DNA of 64,000 nucleotides from JBEKCB01 sp052139675. GTDB taxonomy: Bacteria; Planctomycetota; Brocadiia; CAIUPP01. Within the stretch, counting starts at the first letter, position 1. Each line of letters starts with the position of its first letter. A program made the translations under genes and the position numbers. Below are positions 8,793-16,802 of this stretch, piece by piece. Location of the stretch: assembly GCA_052139675.1 (NCBI GenBank), contig JBKQWE010000003.1:79087-143086 (forward strand), given 5' to 3'. The notes beneath the pieces are model-generated. The model saw only the letters and a program-made list of their open reading frames with translations. It was not told the origin of the DNA and made no database searches.

Positions 8793-9327
8793 GGGTGACT
8801 CCTTCGCCGTCTTGAAGAATTCGCCTGAGCGCCTCTAAGGCCGCCTGATAGCGCGAGTGGGCCGTGCTGGCCGCTACGTCCTGGACGCGGCAAATATCTT
8901 CGAAAGTCATCTCACCCCAGATTCGCAGGCTCACGACGTCACGCAAGTCCTCCGGCAGTGCTGCAACCGCTGCCAGGAGCCGCTGCGTTTCTTCCTCCTC
9001 GACGGCCTGCAGCATCGGCTCCTGCGCTTTTTTGTCCAGCCACTCGTTCGGGTCGGCGGCATCCGGCAGGCGGCGACGCTTGCGCAGCCGGACCGCGTCC
9101 AGCGCCTTGTTTCGGACGCACGTCGTCAGAAATGCCGACGGATTACTTCCGTTGCGCAGTCTCCATCGTTCCTTCGTCAGCATGGCGAAAACATCGTGCA
9201 CGATATCCTCGGACGCAACCGGGTCGCCCGTCAGCGCCGCTGCGAGCGTCACAAGCCGTTCCCGGTGCTGCCGGTACGCACCCTCAAAGGCCAGACGGTC
9301 CGCCGGATGCCCTTGGTCCGAATCCAT
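8779..9327 (-). CDS. ECF RNA polymerase sigma factor
   Basis: The 182-residue protein has both sigma-70 regions. Region 2 contains AYRQHRERLVTLAAALTGDPVASEDIVHDVF, where EDIVHDVF is the DxxQ/DVF-type core-binding motif. Region 4 contains LPEDLRDVVSLRIWGEMTFEDIC followed by a helix-turn-helix (VAASTAHSRYQAALEALRRIL). It is the first gene of a three-gene unit with the FecR protein and a secreted protein. The ATG at 9327 was preferred over 9348 because AGGAGA lies five bases upstream of it. Autoregulation is usual for this family, but a specific ECF promoter could not be fixed from the sequence. Confidence 0.9.
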   Translation of the reverse strand: MDSDQGHPADRLAFEGAYRQHRERLVTLAAALTGDPVASEDIVHDVFAMLTKERWRLRNGSNPSAFLTTCVRNKALDAVRLRKRRRLPDAADPNEWLDKKAQEPMLQAVEEEETQRLLAAVAALPEDLRDVVSLRIWGEMTFEDICRVQDVAASTAHSRYQAALEALRRILQDGEGVTHDPV

Positions 9328-9455
9328 GCTGTCTCCTGGCTCCCGCATCCTTGTTGAACGGCCATAGCAGTGTCGCCACTATAATAACGTTTCCGGTGAG
9401 GGAATATTCGGCAGCAGGCAAGCGCAACTGCCAGCCGTGCGCGCCGCTGCCTCCC

Positions 9456-9484
9456 TTGACAACGCGATTGGCAGAGGATAGAGT
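9456..9484 (+). promoter_or_regulatory. Sigma-70-type promoter of the TIM-barrel gene
   Basis: TTGACA at 9456-9461, a 17-bp spacer and TAGAGT at 9479-9484. It sits 70 bp before the ATG at 9554. The bases from the -35 box to the CCGGAGAAAA downstream match the region at 2918-2980 far better than chance. Confidence 0.6.
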
Positions 9485-9553
9485 CCGCCGATTCCGATTC
9501 GCCGGAGAAAACAGACCGCGTGTCCCCGGATACCGATAAGTGGGTTTTCCAGT

Positions 9554-10552
9554 ATGAACAAAGTCGTGACGCTCGCCGTGGGGATCAAGACGGACCCGAT
9601 CGAGTACCGGTTCTCCTTCCCGTGGCTCTTCCGCCTGATGGTCGAGGAGAAGGTCCGCTGCGTGCAAGTGGGCTCGTTTTTTGAGATGTACCAACTGCCC
9701 GATGCCTTCTTCCTGGACCTCCGCCGCCAGGCGGAAGGATTCGGGCTGAGCCTGCGCAGCGTGTTCACCTCCCACCGCGAACTGGGCGGGTTCCTCCGGC
9801 CGGAGAAGTCGTTCCACGACGTCGCCATGGCGAACTATCGCCGGCTCATCGAGATCGGCGCCTTGCTCGGCGCCGTGTCGGTCGGCTCCAATCCGGGATC
9901 GGTCCTGCGCGACCTCATGGGAACAAAGTCCGACGGCGTAAAACGGTACCTGGACGCCATGCCGTCGCTCATGGAGTACGCGCGGCAGGTCGGCCTGCAG
10001 TGCCTGACGATCGAGCCGATGTCATGCCTGGCGGAGCCGCCGACGCTGCCGGAGGAGATCAAGTCCATGGCCGACGCGCTGGAGGCGCATCACCGCGCGC
10101 ATTCCGACAAGACTGTTCCGGTGGGTTTTTGTTTCGACGTGAGCCACGGCTACGCCGACTCCGCAGGCGCGGTCCGCTGCACGCCGCTGGCGCTGCTGGA
10201 GACCGCCCTGCCGCACGTCGTGGAACTGCACCTGAAGAACACCGACGCGCGCTTCGATCGGACCTTCGGCTTCATGCCGGAGGAATGCGAGCGCGGAGTC
10301 GTGAACGTGGGCGAGGTGCGCCGCTTTCTGCTCGACCGCCAGTCGCGCCTGCCGGTGGACCTGATGGTGGGCTACGTGGAGGTGCCGGGGCCCAAGATCG
10401 GCCGCGACTACACCGACAGCGGTCTGGAGACGGCCCTGCGCCTGTCCCTGCGCCACGTGAAGGCGAACTTCGAAGAGGCGCAGGCCGCGCCGCCGTCAGC
10501 GACCGTTCCGGCCAGCGCGCCGCTCAGGCCGGGTCTGGAACCCGGAGCATAA
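9554..10552 (+). CDS. Sugar phosphate isomerase/epimerase family TIM barrel
   Basis: The 332-residue protein resembles AP-endonuclease-2-type (xylose isomerase-like) TIM barrels. Metal-ligand positions appear as E in CLTIEPMSC, D/H in GFCFDVSHGYAD, H in VVELHLKNTDARFD and E in MVGYVEVPGPK. Such proteins isomerise or epimerise sugars or sugar phosphates in the cytoplasm. The exact substrate is not identifiable. It has its own promoter at 9456. The C-terminal tail is Ala/Pro-rich and probably disordered. It is one of three members of this superfamily in the window (also 52171-52950 and 63114-64000). Confidence 0.8.
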   Translation: MNKVVTLAVGIKTDPIEYRFSFPWLFRLMVEEKVRCVQVGSFFEMYQLPDAFFLDLRRQAEGFGLSLRSVFTSHRELGGFLRPEKSFHDVAMANYRRLIEIGALLGAVSVGSNPGSVLRDLMGTKSDGVKRYLDAMPSLMEYARQVGLQCLTIEPMSCLAEPPTLPEEIKSMADALEAHHRAHSDKTVPVGFCFDVSHGYADSAGAVRCTPLALLETALPHVVELHLKNTDARFDRTFGFMPEECERGVVNVGEVRRFLLDRQSRLPVDLMVGYVEVPGPKIGRDYTDSGLETALRLSLRHVKANFEEAQAAPPSATVPASAPLRPGLEPGA

Positions 10553-10616
10553 GCGCATGGCCGGCATTCTGCGCCGCGTTCAGGCTCACCCCCACGAACT
10601 TCGAACGTGGATTCGA

Positions 10617-11033
10617 ATGGTAACAGACAAGGTAATTTGCCAATCATGCAATGCCGAGGTGGAAGGCGTGACCTATCACCTCGGCTTCTCGAACATGGAT
10701 GCCCTCTACTGCTCCTCCTGCCCCAGGGTACTCCTGCTCAAGGACTGGAACCTCCTTGCAGAAAACGGCATCACTCGCCCTGGACAGGATGAATTTCAGT
10801 TTTACAACCGCCACGTGTTGCCCTTCTACGCAAGAATCGAGGCGCTGTTTCGCCCTTGCGTATGCGGCGGACGCTACAGGTACATGAATCCGCCGCGTTG
10901 TCCGTTATGTAACGGTCTTCTGCGCGGAAATTGTTATGAAGACAAGCCGGTACTCAAGCAGCGGGACTATCACGTGTTCATTTGCGGAGGTTCGGTCGAA
11001 GACCGTGCGTGGCTCAAGAGCGTTGAGACCTAG
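10617..11033 (+). CDS. Small zinc-ribbon protein of unknown function
   Basis: The 138-residue protein contains at least four Cys pairs: CQSC near the N-terminus, CSSC at about residue 30, CVCGG near 80 and CPLC near 95. This suggests two zinc-binding knuckles. It has no signal peptide or membrane segment, so it is probably cytoplasmic. The ATG at 10617 gives a start just before the first Cys pair. An upstream in-frame ATG at 10557 is possible. It follows the TIM-barrel gene closely and could be co-transcribed, but its base composition is less GC-rich. I do not recognise the family and assign no function. Confidence 0.65.
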   Translation: MVTDKVICQSCNAEVEGVTYHLGFSNMDALYCSSCPRVLLLKDWNLLAENGITRPGQDEFQFYNRHVLPFYARIEALFRPCVCGGRYRYMNPPRCPLCNGLLRGNCYEDKPVLKQRDYHVFICGGSVEDRAWLKSVET

Positions 11034-11184
11034 CCCTTGCGTCCAGGGGTGTTTCTCCCGCCAAGGCGCGCAAGTCCTTCGGTTGACCGGATTCCCCGAT
11101 CTGTCTGGGCACGCGGAAGATGGGCGATAATACACTGTAGGTCGCGTCCAAGACGAGGGCAGACCACAATTGAGTGGGGATTAC

Positions 11185-11213
11185 TTGACTTTTCATTTTC
11201 TCGGTGTTACAAT
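11185..11213 (+). promoter_or_regulatory. Sigma-70-type promoter upstream of smc
   Basis: TTGACT at 11185-11190, a 17-bp AT-rich spacer and TACAAT at 11208-11213, close to consensus. Predicted start near 11220. Confidence 0.65.
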
Positions 11214-11402
11214 CCGATTCGCTTGGTTGGAGACTCCCGCTAGCACCGCGCCGATCTCCACACCCAACCATGGCGCGGCGGAGTTTGCAGCCGAGTAACG
11301 TACCTGAGGATGCGCCGGTACGATTCCTCCCACGATCTCCCGGCCGGATGAGGGACTGTTTCCACTTCCGGGAAATTCCCTGTCCGAGCCCCAATGCGGA
11401 CC

Positions 11403-11440
11403 TTCGACCATTGCTCAGGTCCGCCCTGAGCAGAGTCGAA
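11403..11440. repeat. TTCGAC/GCTCAGG palindromic repeat
   Basis: TTCGAC-catt-GCTCAGG pairs with CCTGAGC-aga-GTCGAA around a short loop. This is the widespread CCCTGAGC..GTCGAA intergenic palindrome found in many bacterial phyla. It lies inside the predicted smc leader. Confidence 0.7.
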
Positions 11441-11544
11441 TGGGCGGCGCAACGAACAACGAGGTTAACGTCCGGACCGCAAATGGTTCGCTTTCGTCCC
11501 GCCGTCATGGGGCAAGCGGACAGGACATGGGAGAACGAAACAGC

Positions 11545-14500
11545 ATGCTGCTTAAAAAGCTGGAGATGTGCGGGTTCAAGTCGTTCGCGGACAAGACCGA
11601 ATTCGATTTCCGCTCCGGCGTCACCGCCTTCGTCGGGCCGAACGGCTGCGGCAAGAGCAACGTCGTGGACGCGGTGCGCTGGATCCTGGGCGAGCAGAGC
11701 GCCCGCGCCGTCCGCGCGCCGCAGATGACCGAAGTGATCTTCGGCGGCACCGCGACGCGCCGCTCGCTCGGCTACGCCGAGGCCAGCCTCAGCTTCCTCA
11801 ACGACCGCGGCGTGCTCCCGAGCGAGTACACCGAGGTCTGCGTCACGCGCCGCCTCTACCGCAGCGGCGAGTCCGAGTACTTCCTCAACCGCCAGCCCTG
11901 CCGCCTCCGCGACATCCGCCAGCTCTTCATGGATACCGGCGTCGGCGTGGACACGTACAGCATCATCGAGCAGGGCAAGGTGGAGCGGTTCATCCAGTCG
12001 AACGCCAAGGAGCGCCGGGTGATCTTCGAAGAAGCCGCCGGCATCAGCCGCTACAAGTCGCAGCGGCGCGAGGCGCAGAGCCGGCTCGAGCGCACGCGGA
12101 TCAACCTCCAGAAAGTGGACGTGAAGCTCGACGAGCAGCGCAAGCAGTTGCGCTCGATCAAGTACCAGGCCGCCAAGGCGAAGCGCCACCGCGAATGCTC
12201 CGCGCGGCTGCGCGAGATCGTACTCTCGATCTCGGTGAAGAATTACCTGGAGTGGGAGGCGAAGCGCAAAGGCGTCGAGGGCGGGATCGGTGCGCTCGCG
12301 GCGCGCGAGTCCGCGCTGACCGCCGACCTGGCGCAGATGGAATCGCTGATCCAGGCCGTCGAAGCCGAAATCGCGAACCTCGAAGCCGCGCATCTCCAGA
12401 AGCGCGACGCGCTTCATGAAGTCCGCTCGAAGACCGAGGCCGCCGAGCAGACCGTCGCGCACAACACCGAGCGCATCCGCGAGTTCCAGGACGAGACCGA
12501 CCGCAGCACCCGCGAGCTCTGGTCGCTCACCGAAAAGCTGCGCCAGACGCGCGACCAGGCCGAATCCGCCGCGCGCGACCTGGAATCCATCCGGCAGTCC
12601 ATCCAGCGCCAGGCCGAGATCATCGCCGCCGAATTGCAGAAGGCCGATTCCGCCGGCCAGGAGCGCGAACGCATCGCTGCGGCGATCGAGGAGTGGAAGG
12701 GCCGGATGCTCCAGATCATCGAGAAGGCCACGACGCTCCGCAACGAACTCAACCACATGGATTCCAGCCGGCGGCAGGAACTGGCGCGCCGGTCGCGGCT
12801 CCAGGGCCAGCAGGCCGAGAAGACCGGCGAGGCCGCGCGGAGCGAAGAGGAAGTCCGGCAACTGGCCGGCCGCCGCGACGAGATCAGCGGGCGCCTGGCC
12901 GACCGCAGCGCCCTGCTGCATGAGCGGGAGGCCGATGCGGAGCGGTTCGAAAAGGAGGCGGACTCGGCCGAGTCGCGCCTGCGCGAAGAGCGTCATCGCG
13001 AAACGCAGATGCTCGCGCGGCGCGAGTTCCTCCAGGACCTGGAACTGCGCGCGGAGGACGTCGAGGCCGGCGTCAAGCAGTTGCTGCGCGACGATGACGA
13101 CCGCGTCGGATTCTGCGTCCGCGGCATGGTGGCCGACCTCGTCCGCGCGGAACTGCGTTACGCCTCCGCCATCGAGTCGGCCCTCGGCGAGGCGGCGCAG
13201 TACGTGGTGACGATGGATGAGCGCGAGGCCGCCGCGGCGGTGGCGCTGCTGCGCACGGACCGCTCCGGCCGCGCGGGATTGATCCCGATCGCCAGGGCGC
13301 GCGCCGCGGAACGCTCCGACGCGCACCTCACGACCGAGCCGGGCGTGCTCGGGCGCGCCTCCGATCTCGTCCGGTACAGCCCGGAGATGGAGCCGGTGGT
13401 CCGCCACCTCCTCGGCGCGACCTGGGTCGTGGACACCCTGGCGACGGCGCTGCGCCTCTCGAACGACGGCGGCGCCGAAGTGCGGTTCGTCACGCTCGAG
13501 GGCGAGCGCGTGGAGCCCTCCGGCGCGATCTTCGGCGGCGAGCCGCTCCCGCGCGCCGGCATCGTTTCGCGCAAGAGCGAGCTCGAGGCCATCCAGGCGG
13601 ATCTCGCGCGCGCGGCCGAGAGCATCGCCGCGCTCGAAGCCGACAGCGGCCGTATCGCCCAGCGGATCGAATCGGTCCGCTCCGAAGCGGCCGCGCTGCG
13701 GAAGGAGATCGAGGAGGGCAACCTCGAAAAGCTCTCGAACGAAAACGAAATCCTGAACCTGCGCCGCCGCCAGAAGGCGCTGACGGACGAAGCGGCCGTC
13801 ATCGGGCGCGAAATCGCCGAGATTGACGAGTTGATCCGCGGCTACACCGAACGCGAGAAGGCGATCGGGCAGGAACTCGCCGCCGCCGTCGGCCAACGCG
13901 ACCAGCTTCAGCAGGAGATGGAATCCGCCCGCCGCACGCTGGCCGACCAGCAGGCTGCCGTGGACCGGATGCGCGACGAGGTCGAGCGGCTGAAGGTGGA
14001 ACTCGCGCAGAAGGAAGCCCGGCGCGGCGGCCTGGAAGAGAGCATCGCGGCGGCCGGGAACCTGATCACGGACCTCGACCGGCAGATCCTCGGAACGCAG
14101 CAGCGGATCGAGGACCTCCGGGCGAAGCAGGCGCAGGCCGAGCGCGAGATCGCCGACGCGCAGGCGAACCTGGCGGAACTCACGCGGCGCAAACAGGGGC
14201 TGGACGCCGAGATCGCCGCGCTCCAGGAAGCGCAGGCCGCGGCGCAGGCGCGTCGGGCGGAACAGACCGAGCGGCTCAAGGCGCTCCGCGCGGACCGCGA
14301 AGGCCTCCAGCAGCAGCTTCAGCAGGCGCGCCTGGAAGAGCAGGAACTCCGCGTGCGGATCGAGGGACTGTCCGAGCGCGTCTTCAACGAGCATGGCGTC
14401 CGCCTCGTCGAAGCCGCCGCCCAGTCCGCGCCCCCGGCGGACTGCGACTGGGAGGCGGTCCAGGCGGAGATCGGCGAACTGCGAGAGAAAATCCGCCGCA

Positions 14501-15117
14501 TGGGCGGCGTGAATGAGGAATCCATTGACGAGGAGGCCGGACTCGAGATCGAGATCGCGCAGACCGATTCGCAGCGCGCCGACCTCGTCAAGGCCGCGGA
14601 GGATTTGCAGGAGGTCATCCGCAAGCTCAACCGCGTCAGCCGCGAGAAGTTCCAGAAGACCTTCGAGGAGGTCCGGCAGAATTTCCAGGAGACCTTCCGC
14701 CGGCTGTTCGGCGGCGGCCGCTGCGACCTGGTGCTGCAACAGGACGAAGTGGATGTCCTCGAGGCGGGCATCGAGGTGCTCGCGTGCCCGCCGGGCAAGG
14801 AATTGCGCTCCATCACGCTCCTCTCCGGCGGCGAAAAGACCATGACGACCATCGCGCTGCTCTTCGCAATCTTCAGATCGAAGCCCTCGCCCTTCTGCAT
14901 CCTCGACGAGGTGGATGCCGCGCTCGACGAAAGCAACGTGGACCGTTTCACGGCCATGATCGGCGAGTACGTGCAGAACTCGCAGTTCCTCATCATCACG
15001 CACAACAAGCGCACGGTCGGCATCGCCGACGTGCTCTACGGCATCACGATGCAGGAGAAAGGGGTCTCGAAAAAAGTCTCCGTGCGCGTCGAGGACGCCG
15101 CGCAGGGGAACAACTGA
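11545..15117 (+). CDS. smc: Chromosome segregation protein SMC
   Basis: At 1190 residues this is full-length bacterial SMC. The head opens with LKKLEMCGFKSFADKTEFDF and Walker A GPNGCGKSN at about residues 32-40. A long heptad-rich coiled coil follows, then a hinge at about residues 510-660 (VGFCVRGMVADLV through FGGEPLPRAGIV), the return coil, and the C-terminal head with signature LSGGEKTMTTIALLFAIF, Walker B PSPFCILDEVDAALDESN and a final switch His (IITHNKRT). It organises and segregates the chromosome, normally with ScpA/ScpB, which are not in this window. The ATG at 11545 matches the family start; 11527 is a possible alternative. A long open frame antisense to it is a GC-rich shadow. 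Confidence 0.97.
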   Translation: MLLKKLEMCGFKSFADKTEFDFRSGVTAFVGPNGCGKSNVVDAVRWILGEQSARAVRAPQMTEVIFGGTATRRSLGYAEASLSFLNDRGVLPSEYTEVCVTRRLYRSGESEYFLNRQPCRLRDIRQLFMDTGVGVDTYSIIEQGKVERFIQSNAKERRVIFEEAAGISRYKSQRREAQSRLERTRINLQKVDVKLDEQRKQLRSIKYQAAKAKRHRECSARLREIVLSISVKNYLEWEAKRKGVEGGIGALAARESALTADLAQMESLIQAVEAEIANLEAAHLQKRDALHEVRSKTEAAEQTVAHNTERIREFQDETDRSTRELWSLTEKLRQTRDQAESAARDLESIRQSIQRQAEIIAAELQKADSAGQERERIAAAIEEWKGRMLQIIEKATTLRNELNHMDSSRRQELARRSRLQGQQAEKTGEAARSEEEVRQLAGRRDEISGRLADRSALLHEREADAERFEKEADSAESRLREERHRETQMLARREFLQDLELRAEDVEAGVKQLLRDDDDRVGFCVRGMVADLVRAELRYASAIESALGEAAQYVVTMDEREAAAAVALLRTDRSGRAGLIPIARARAAERSDAHLTTEPGVLGRASDLVRYSPEMEPVVRHLLGATWVVDTLATALRLSNDGGAEVRFVTLEGERVEPSGAIFGGEPLPRAGIVSRKSELEAIQADLARAAESIAALEADSGRIAQRIESVRSEAAALRKEIEEGNLEKLSNENEILNLRRRQKALTDEAAVIGREIAEIDELIRGYTEREKAIGQELAAAVGQRDQLQQEMESARRTLADQQAAVDRMRDEVERLKVELAQKEARRGGLEESIAAAGNLITDLDRQILGTQQRIEDLRAKQAQAEREIADAQANLAELTRRKQGLDAEIAALQEAQAAAQARRAEQTERLKALRADREGLQQQLQQARLEEQELRVRIEGLSERVFNEHGVRLVEAAAQSAPPADCDWEAVQAEIGELREKIRRMGGVNEESIDEEAGLEIEIAQTDSQRADLVKAAEDLQEVIRKLNRVSREKFQKTFEEVRQNFQETFRRLFGGGRCDLVLQQDEVDVLEAGIEVLACPPGKELRSITLLSGGEKTMTTIALLFAIFRSKPSPFCILDEVDAALDESNVDRFTAMIGEYVQNSQFLIITHNKRTVGIADVLYGITMQEKGVSKKVSVRVEDAAQGNN

Positions 15118-15172
15118 CGATGGACGGCGGACGATAGACGATGGACGATTGCGTGTCGTCCATCGTCCGTCC
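15115..15172. repeat. GACGATGGACGA inverted repeat after smc
   Basis: A perfect 12-bp inverted repeat (arms at 15137-15148 and 15156-15167, loop of seven bases) sits inside a run of GACGATGGACG-like units that begins at the smc stop codon. It may help terminate smc transcription but lacks a clear T-tract. GACGATAGACGATGG units are a recurrent dispersed repeat type in bacteria. Confidence 0.7.
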
Positions 15173-15183
15173 GTTAAAAGCCC

Positions 15184-15211
15184 TTGACTGGCCGCCCGAA
15201 ATGTGTAGACT
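15184..15211 (+). promoter_or_regulatory. Promoter of the TRL lipoprotein pair
   Basis: TTGACT at 15184-15189, a 16-bp spacer and TAGACT at 15206-15211. A start near 15218 gives a leader of about 140 bases that includes the first two-hairpin element. Confidence 0.55.
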
Positions 15212-15260
15212 GAATGTTGGGGTTGGTTTTCGGGGCGAGAAAAGCGCCTGTTCGACAAAC

Positions 15261-15323
15261 ATGACCGCTTCGGTCTCGTGAAAGGGTAGCGAGGAAGCGG
15301 TTCGACGCGCCGTGGTGGCGTCG
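15261..15323 (+). ncRNA. Two-hairpin leader element, copy 1
   Basis: Hairpin 1 (15264-15301) pairs ACCGCTT with AAGCGGT and CTCGT with GCGAG. It has a CGGT bulge on the 5' side and a nine-base loop GAAAGGGTA. Hairpin 2 (15303-15323) pairs CGACGC with GCGTCG. A second copy stands before the neighbouring paralogue (15711-15773), and the inner helix differs by paired changes (T-A to C-G, T-G to C-G) while the loop and bulge are identical. This is what selection on an RNA structure would produce. I do not recognise it as a named riboswitch class. It lies 34 bases before the start codon. Confidence 0.55.
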
Positions 15324-15356
15324 TGTTCCGGCCAGGCACAGGAGAGGAGCCCGGGA

Positions 15357-15671
15357 ATGAGGGTGTTACTGTGCGCGCTGGCGTTCGCAGGGGTCGTGAG
15401 TCTCAGCAGTTGCACGGTCATGACGACCGGAGCGGTCCACGCTGCGGTCGTGGTTGACGAGAAGGGTCCCGTCGCGATGGGCGATGCGGACGCCGGCACC
15501 AAAGTCGGCATGTCCCAGGCGGAAGGCATCCTCGTGGTGGCCTACGGCGACGCTTCGATTTCCGCCGCCATGAAGAACGGCCAGCTCACGAAGGTCCATC
15601 ACGTGGACAAAGAGACCTTCAACGTGCTGGGGATTTACGGGCGGTACCGGACGATCGTGTACGGCGAATGA
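15357..15671 (+). CDS. TRL-like lipoprotein, copy 1
   Basis: The 104-residue protein has a lipoprotein signal (LLCALAFAGVVSLSSC) and a compact domain with VVVDEKGPVAMGDADAG, KVGMSQAEGILVVAYGDASI and a C-terminal VLGIYGRYRTIVYGE. This is the pattern of the TRL-like family (small exported proteins named after a tRNA-Leu-linked Helicobacter locus), whose molecular role is unknown. The ATG at 15357 follows GGAGAGGAG. The gene is tandemly duplicated at 15808. Both copies are exactly 104 residues and are highly alike after the signal, with most differences in the signal region. Each carries its own copy of the structured leader. Confidence 0.75.
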   Translation: MRVLLCALAFAGVVSLSSCTVMTTGAVHAAVVVDEKGPVAMGDADAGTKVGMSQAEGILVVAYGDASISAAMKNGQLTKVHHVDKETFNVLGIYGRYRTIVYGE

Positions 15672-15710
15672 CGCGCGGCGGCAGAAATTCGAGAGGTGCG
15701 TTCGTGGTTC

Positions 15711-15773
15711 ATGACCGCTTCGGTCCCGCGAAAGGGTAGCGGGAAGCGGTTCGACGCCCGGCGGCGGGCGTCG
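15711..15773 (+). ncRNA. Two-hairpin leader element, copy 2
   Basis: Hairpin 1 (15714-15750) pairs ACCGCTT with AAGCGGT and CCCGC with GCGGG around the same GAAAGGGTA loop and CGGT bulge as copy 1. Hairpin 2 (15752-15773) pairs CGACGCCC with GGGCGTCG, longer than in copy 1. It begins exactly 450 bp after copy 1 and lies between the two TRL genes, 34 bases before the second start codon. Confidence 0.55.
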
Positions 15774-15807
15774 CAGTCCGTAAGGGCGCAAGAATAAGGA
15801 GGCAGGT

Positions 15808-16122
15808 ATGAGGCTGTCATTGTGCGCGGCGGTGTTGGTCGGGCTCGTGGTGCTCACCGGTTGCAGCGCCGTGGCGCTCGGCCCGGTCGTCGCCATGGTC
15901 ACCGTTGACGAGAAAGGCCCCGTCTCTGTGGGCGACATGAAGGCCGGAATGAAGGTCGGCGTGGCCCAGGCCGAGGGCATCCTCGTCGTGGCTTACGGCG
16001 ATGCCTCCATCGTGGCCGCGATGAAGAACGCCAATATTACCAGGGTCCATCACGTGGATAACGAGACGTTCAACGTGCTGGGCATTTACGCCAGATACAA
16101 GACCATCGTCTACGGCGAATGA
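15808..16122 (+). CDS. TRL-like lipoprotein, copy 2
   Basis: This 104-residue paralogue of the protein at 15357 has a lipoprotein signal with Cys in VLTGC. The mature parts share VDEKGPV, KVG, QAEGILVVAYGDASI, AAMKN, VHHVD, ETFNVLGIY and KTIVYGE. The start ATG at 15808 is preceded by a strong AAGGAGG. It probably lies in the inner or outer membrane facing the periplasm. The close pair suggests a recent tandem duplication of a cassette made of leader hairpins plus gene. The function is unknown for the family. Confidence 0.75.
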   Translation: MRLSLCAAVLVGLVVLTGCSAVALGPVVAMVTVDEKGPVSVGDMKAGMKVGVAQAEGILVVAYGDASIVAAMKNANITRVHHVDNETFNVLGIYARYKTIVYGE

Positions 16123-16165
16123 GTCGTTTCGGCGAGCATTGAGGCGGAGCGGCGTCCTGTACATC

Positions 16166-16777
16166 ATGAATGGGCGCGGGGTCAATGGCTTGGCGGGCTT
16201 GTGCGCGGCGGTGATCGCCGCCCTGCTCGCCGGCTGCGCGAGCGATAAACTGCCGGAGGTCCCGGCGGCGCTCTTCGCGCATCGGATGAGTCCCATTCCT
16301 GAGGGCGCCGCTCCGCTCTATTCCTGGAGCCGCCTGCAGACCGGACTGAAAACCTACTGGCGCGACCAGGAGATCAACGTCCAGGCCTGGGCCTGGTTCC
16401 CGCCGAATTGGAAGAACCCCGGCGACGAGTTTTGGCAGGTGACCGCCCGCAATGCCGAAGGGCGCGCGATCCGGTTCATCGGCGTCGAGCGCAAGTACCA
16501 GAACGAAAACGGGACCGAGCTTTCCATGCTCGTCCCGACGTTGGATCTGAATGCGGCCCCGGACGGCCTGTACCTGGCGATCGCGCCCAACATCAAGACG
16601 AGCGAAGGCCGGCTCGTGTCCGTCCAGCCGATCGCCATCCTGCTGGAGATCCGCGGCCACATGTTCAAACCGTTCCGGTTCCCGATCCTGCTCATCCCCG
16701 ACCAGGAATCGCCGCTTACTCCAAGGCCTCAAATTCCGCCCGAAGCTCCCGTCGGCACACCGATGCCCGGCGAATAG
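16166..16777 (+). CDS. Lipoprotein of unknown function
   Basis: The 203-residue protein starts with a lipoprotein signal (GLCAAVIAALLAGC). The rest is predicted to be beta-rich: AWAWFPPNWKNPGDEFWQV, IRFIGVERKYQNENG and LYLAIAPNIKTSEGRLV. The C-terminus is Pro-rich. No known domain was recognised. An in-frame TTG at 16139 would add nine residues, but the ATG at 16166 starts nearer the signal; neither has a strong ribosome-binding site. It follows the TRL pair by 43 bp on the same strand and may be in the same transcript. It converges with rsmH. Confidence 0.65.
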   Translation: MNGRGVNGLAGLCAAVIAALLAGCASDKLPEVPAALFAHRMSPIPEGAAPLYSWSRLQTGLKTYWRDQEINVQAWAWFPPNWKNPGDEFWQVTARNAEGRAIRFIGVERKYQNENGTELSMLVPTLDLNAAPDGLYLAIAPNIKTSEGRLVSVQPIAILLEIRGHMFKPFRFPILLIPDQESPLTPRPQIPPEAPVGTPMPGE

Positions 16778-16802
16778 CCGAGCCGAGCGCCGAGGACTTC
16801 CT

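Larger units (their letters stand above)
11034..11544. other. 510-bp region upstream of smc, no gene seen
   Basis: No convincing coding frame. It holds a strong promoter at 11185-11213, which would leave an untranslated leader of about 325 bases before smc, and a palindromic repeat at 11403-11440. The first 70 bases contain a CGCCAAGGCGCGCAAG-type sequence that resembles a commonly dispersed intergenic repeat. Confidence 0.5.

Noticed and set aside
15261..15323. c-di-GMP-I (GEMM) riboswitch before the TRL genes
   Set aside because: A GAAAGG-like loop is present, but the conserved GGCAAACC and GGGACGCAAAGCC core elements are missing.
11014..15339. A 1441-codon open frame antisense to smc
   Set aside because: Repetitive Leu/Arg/Ala-rich composition typical of antisense frames in GC-rich genes; smc on the other strand has complete motifs.
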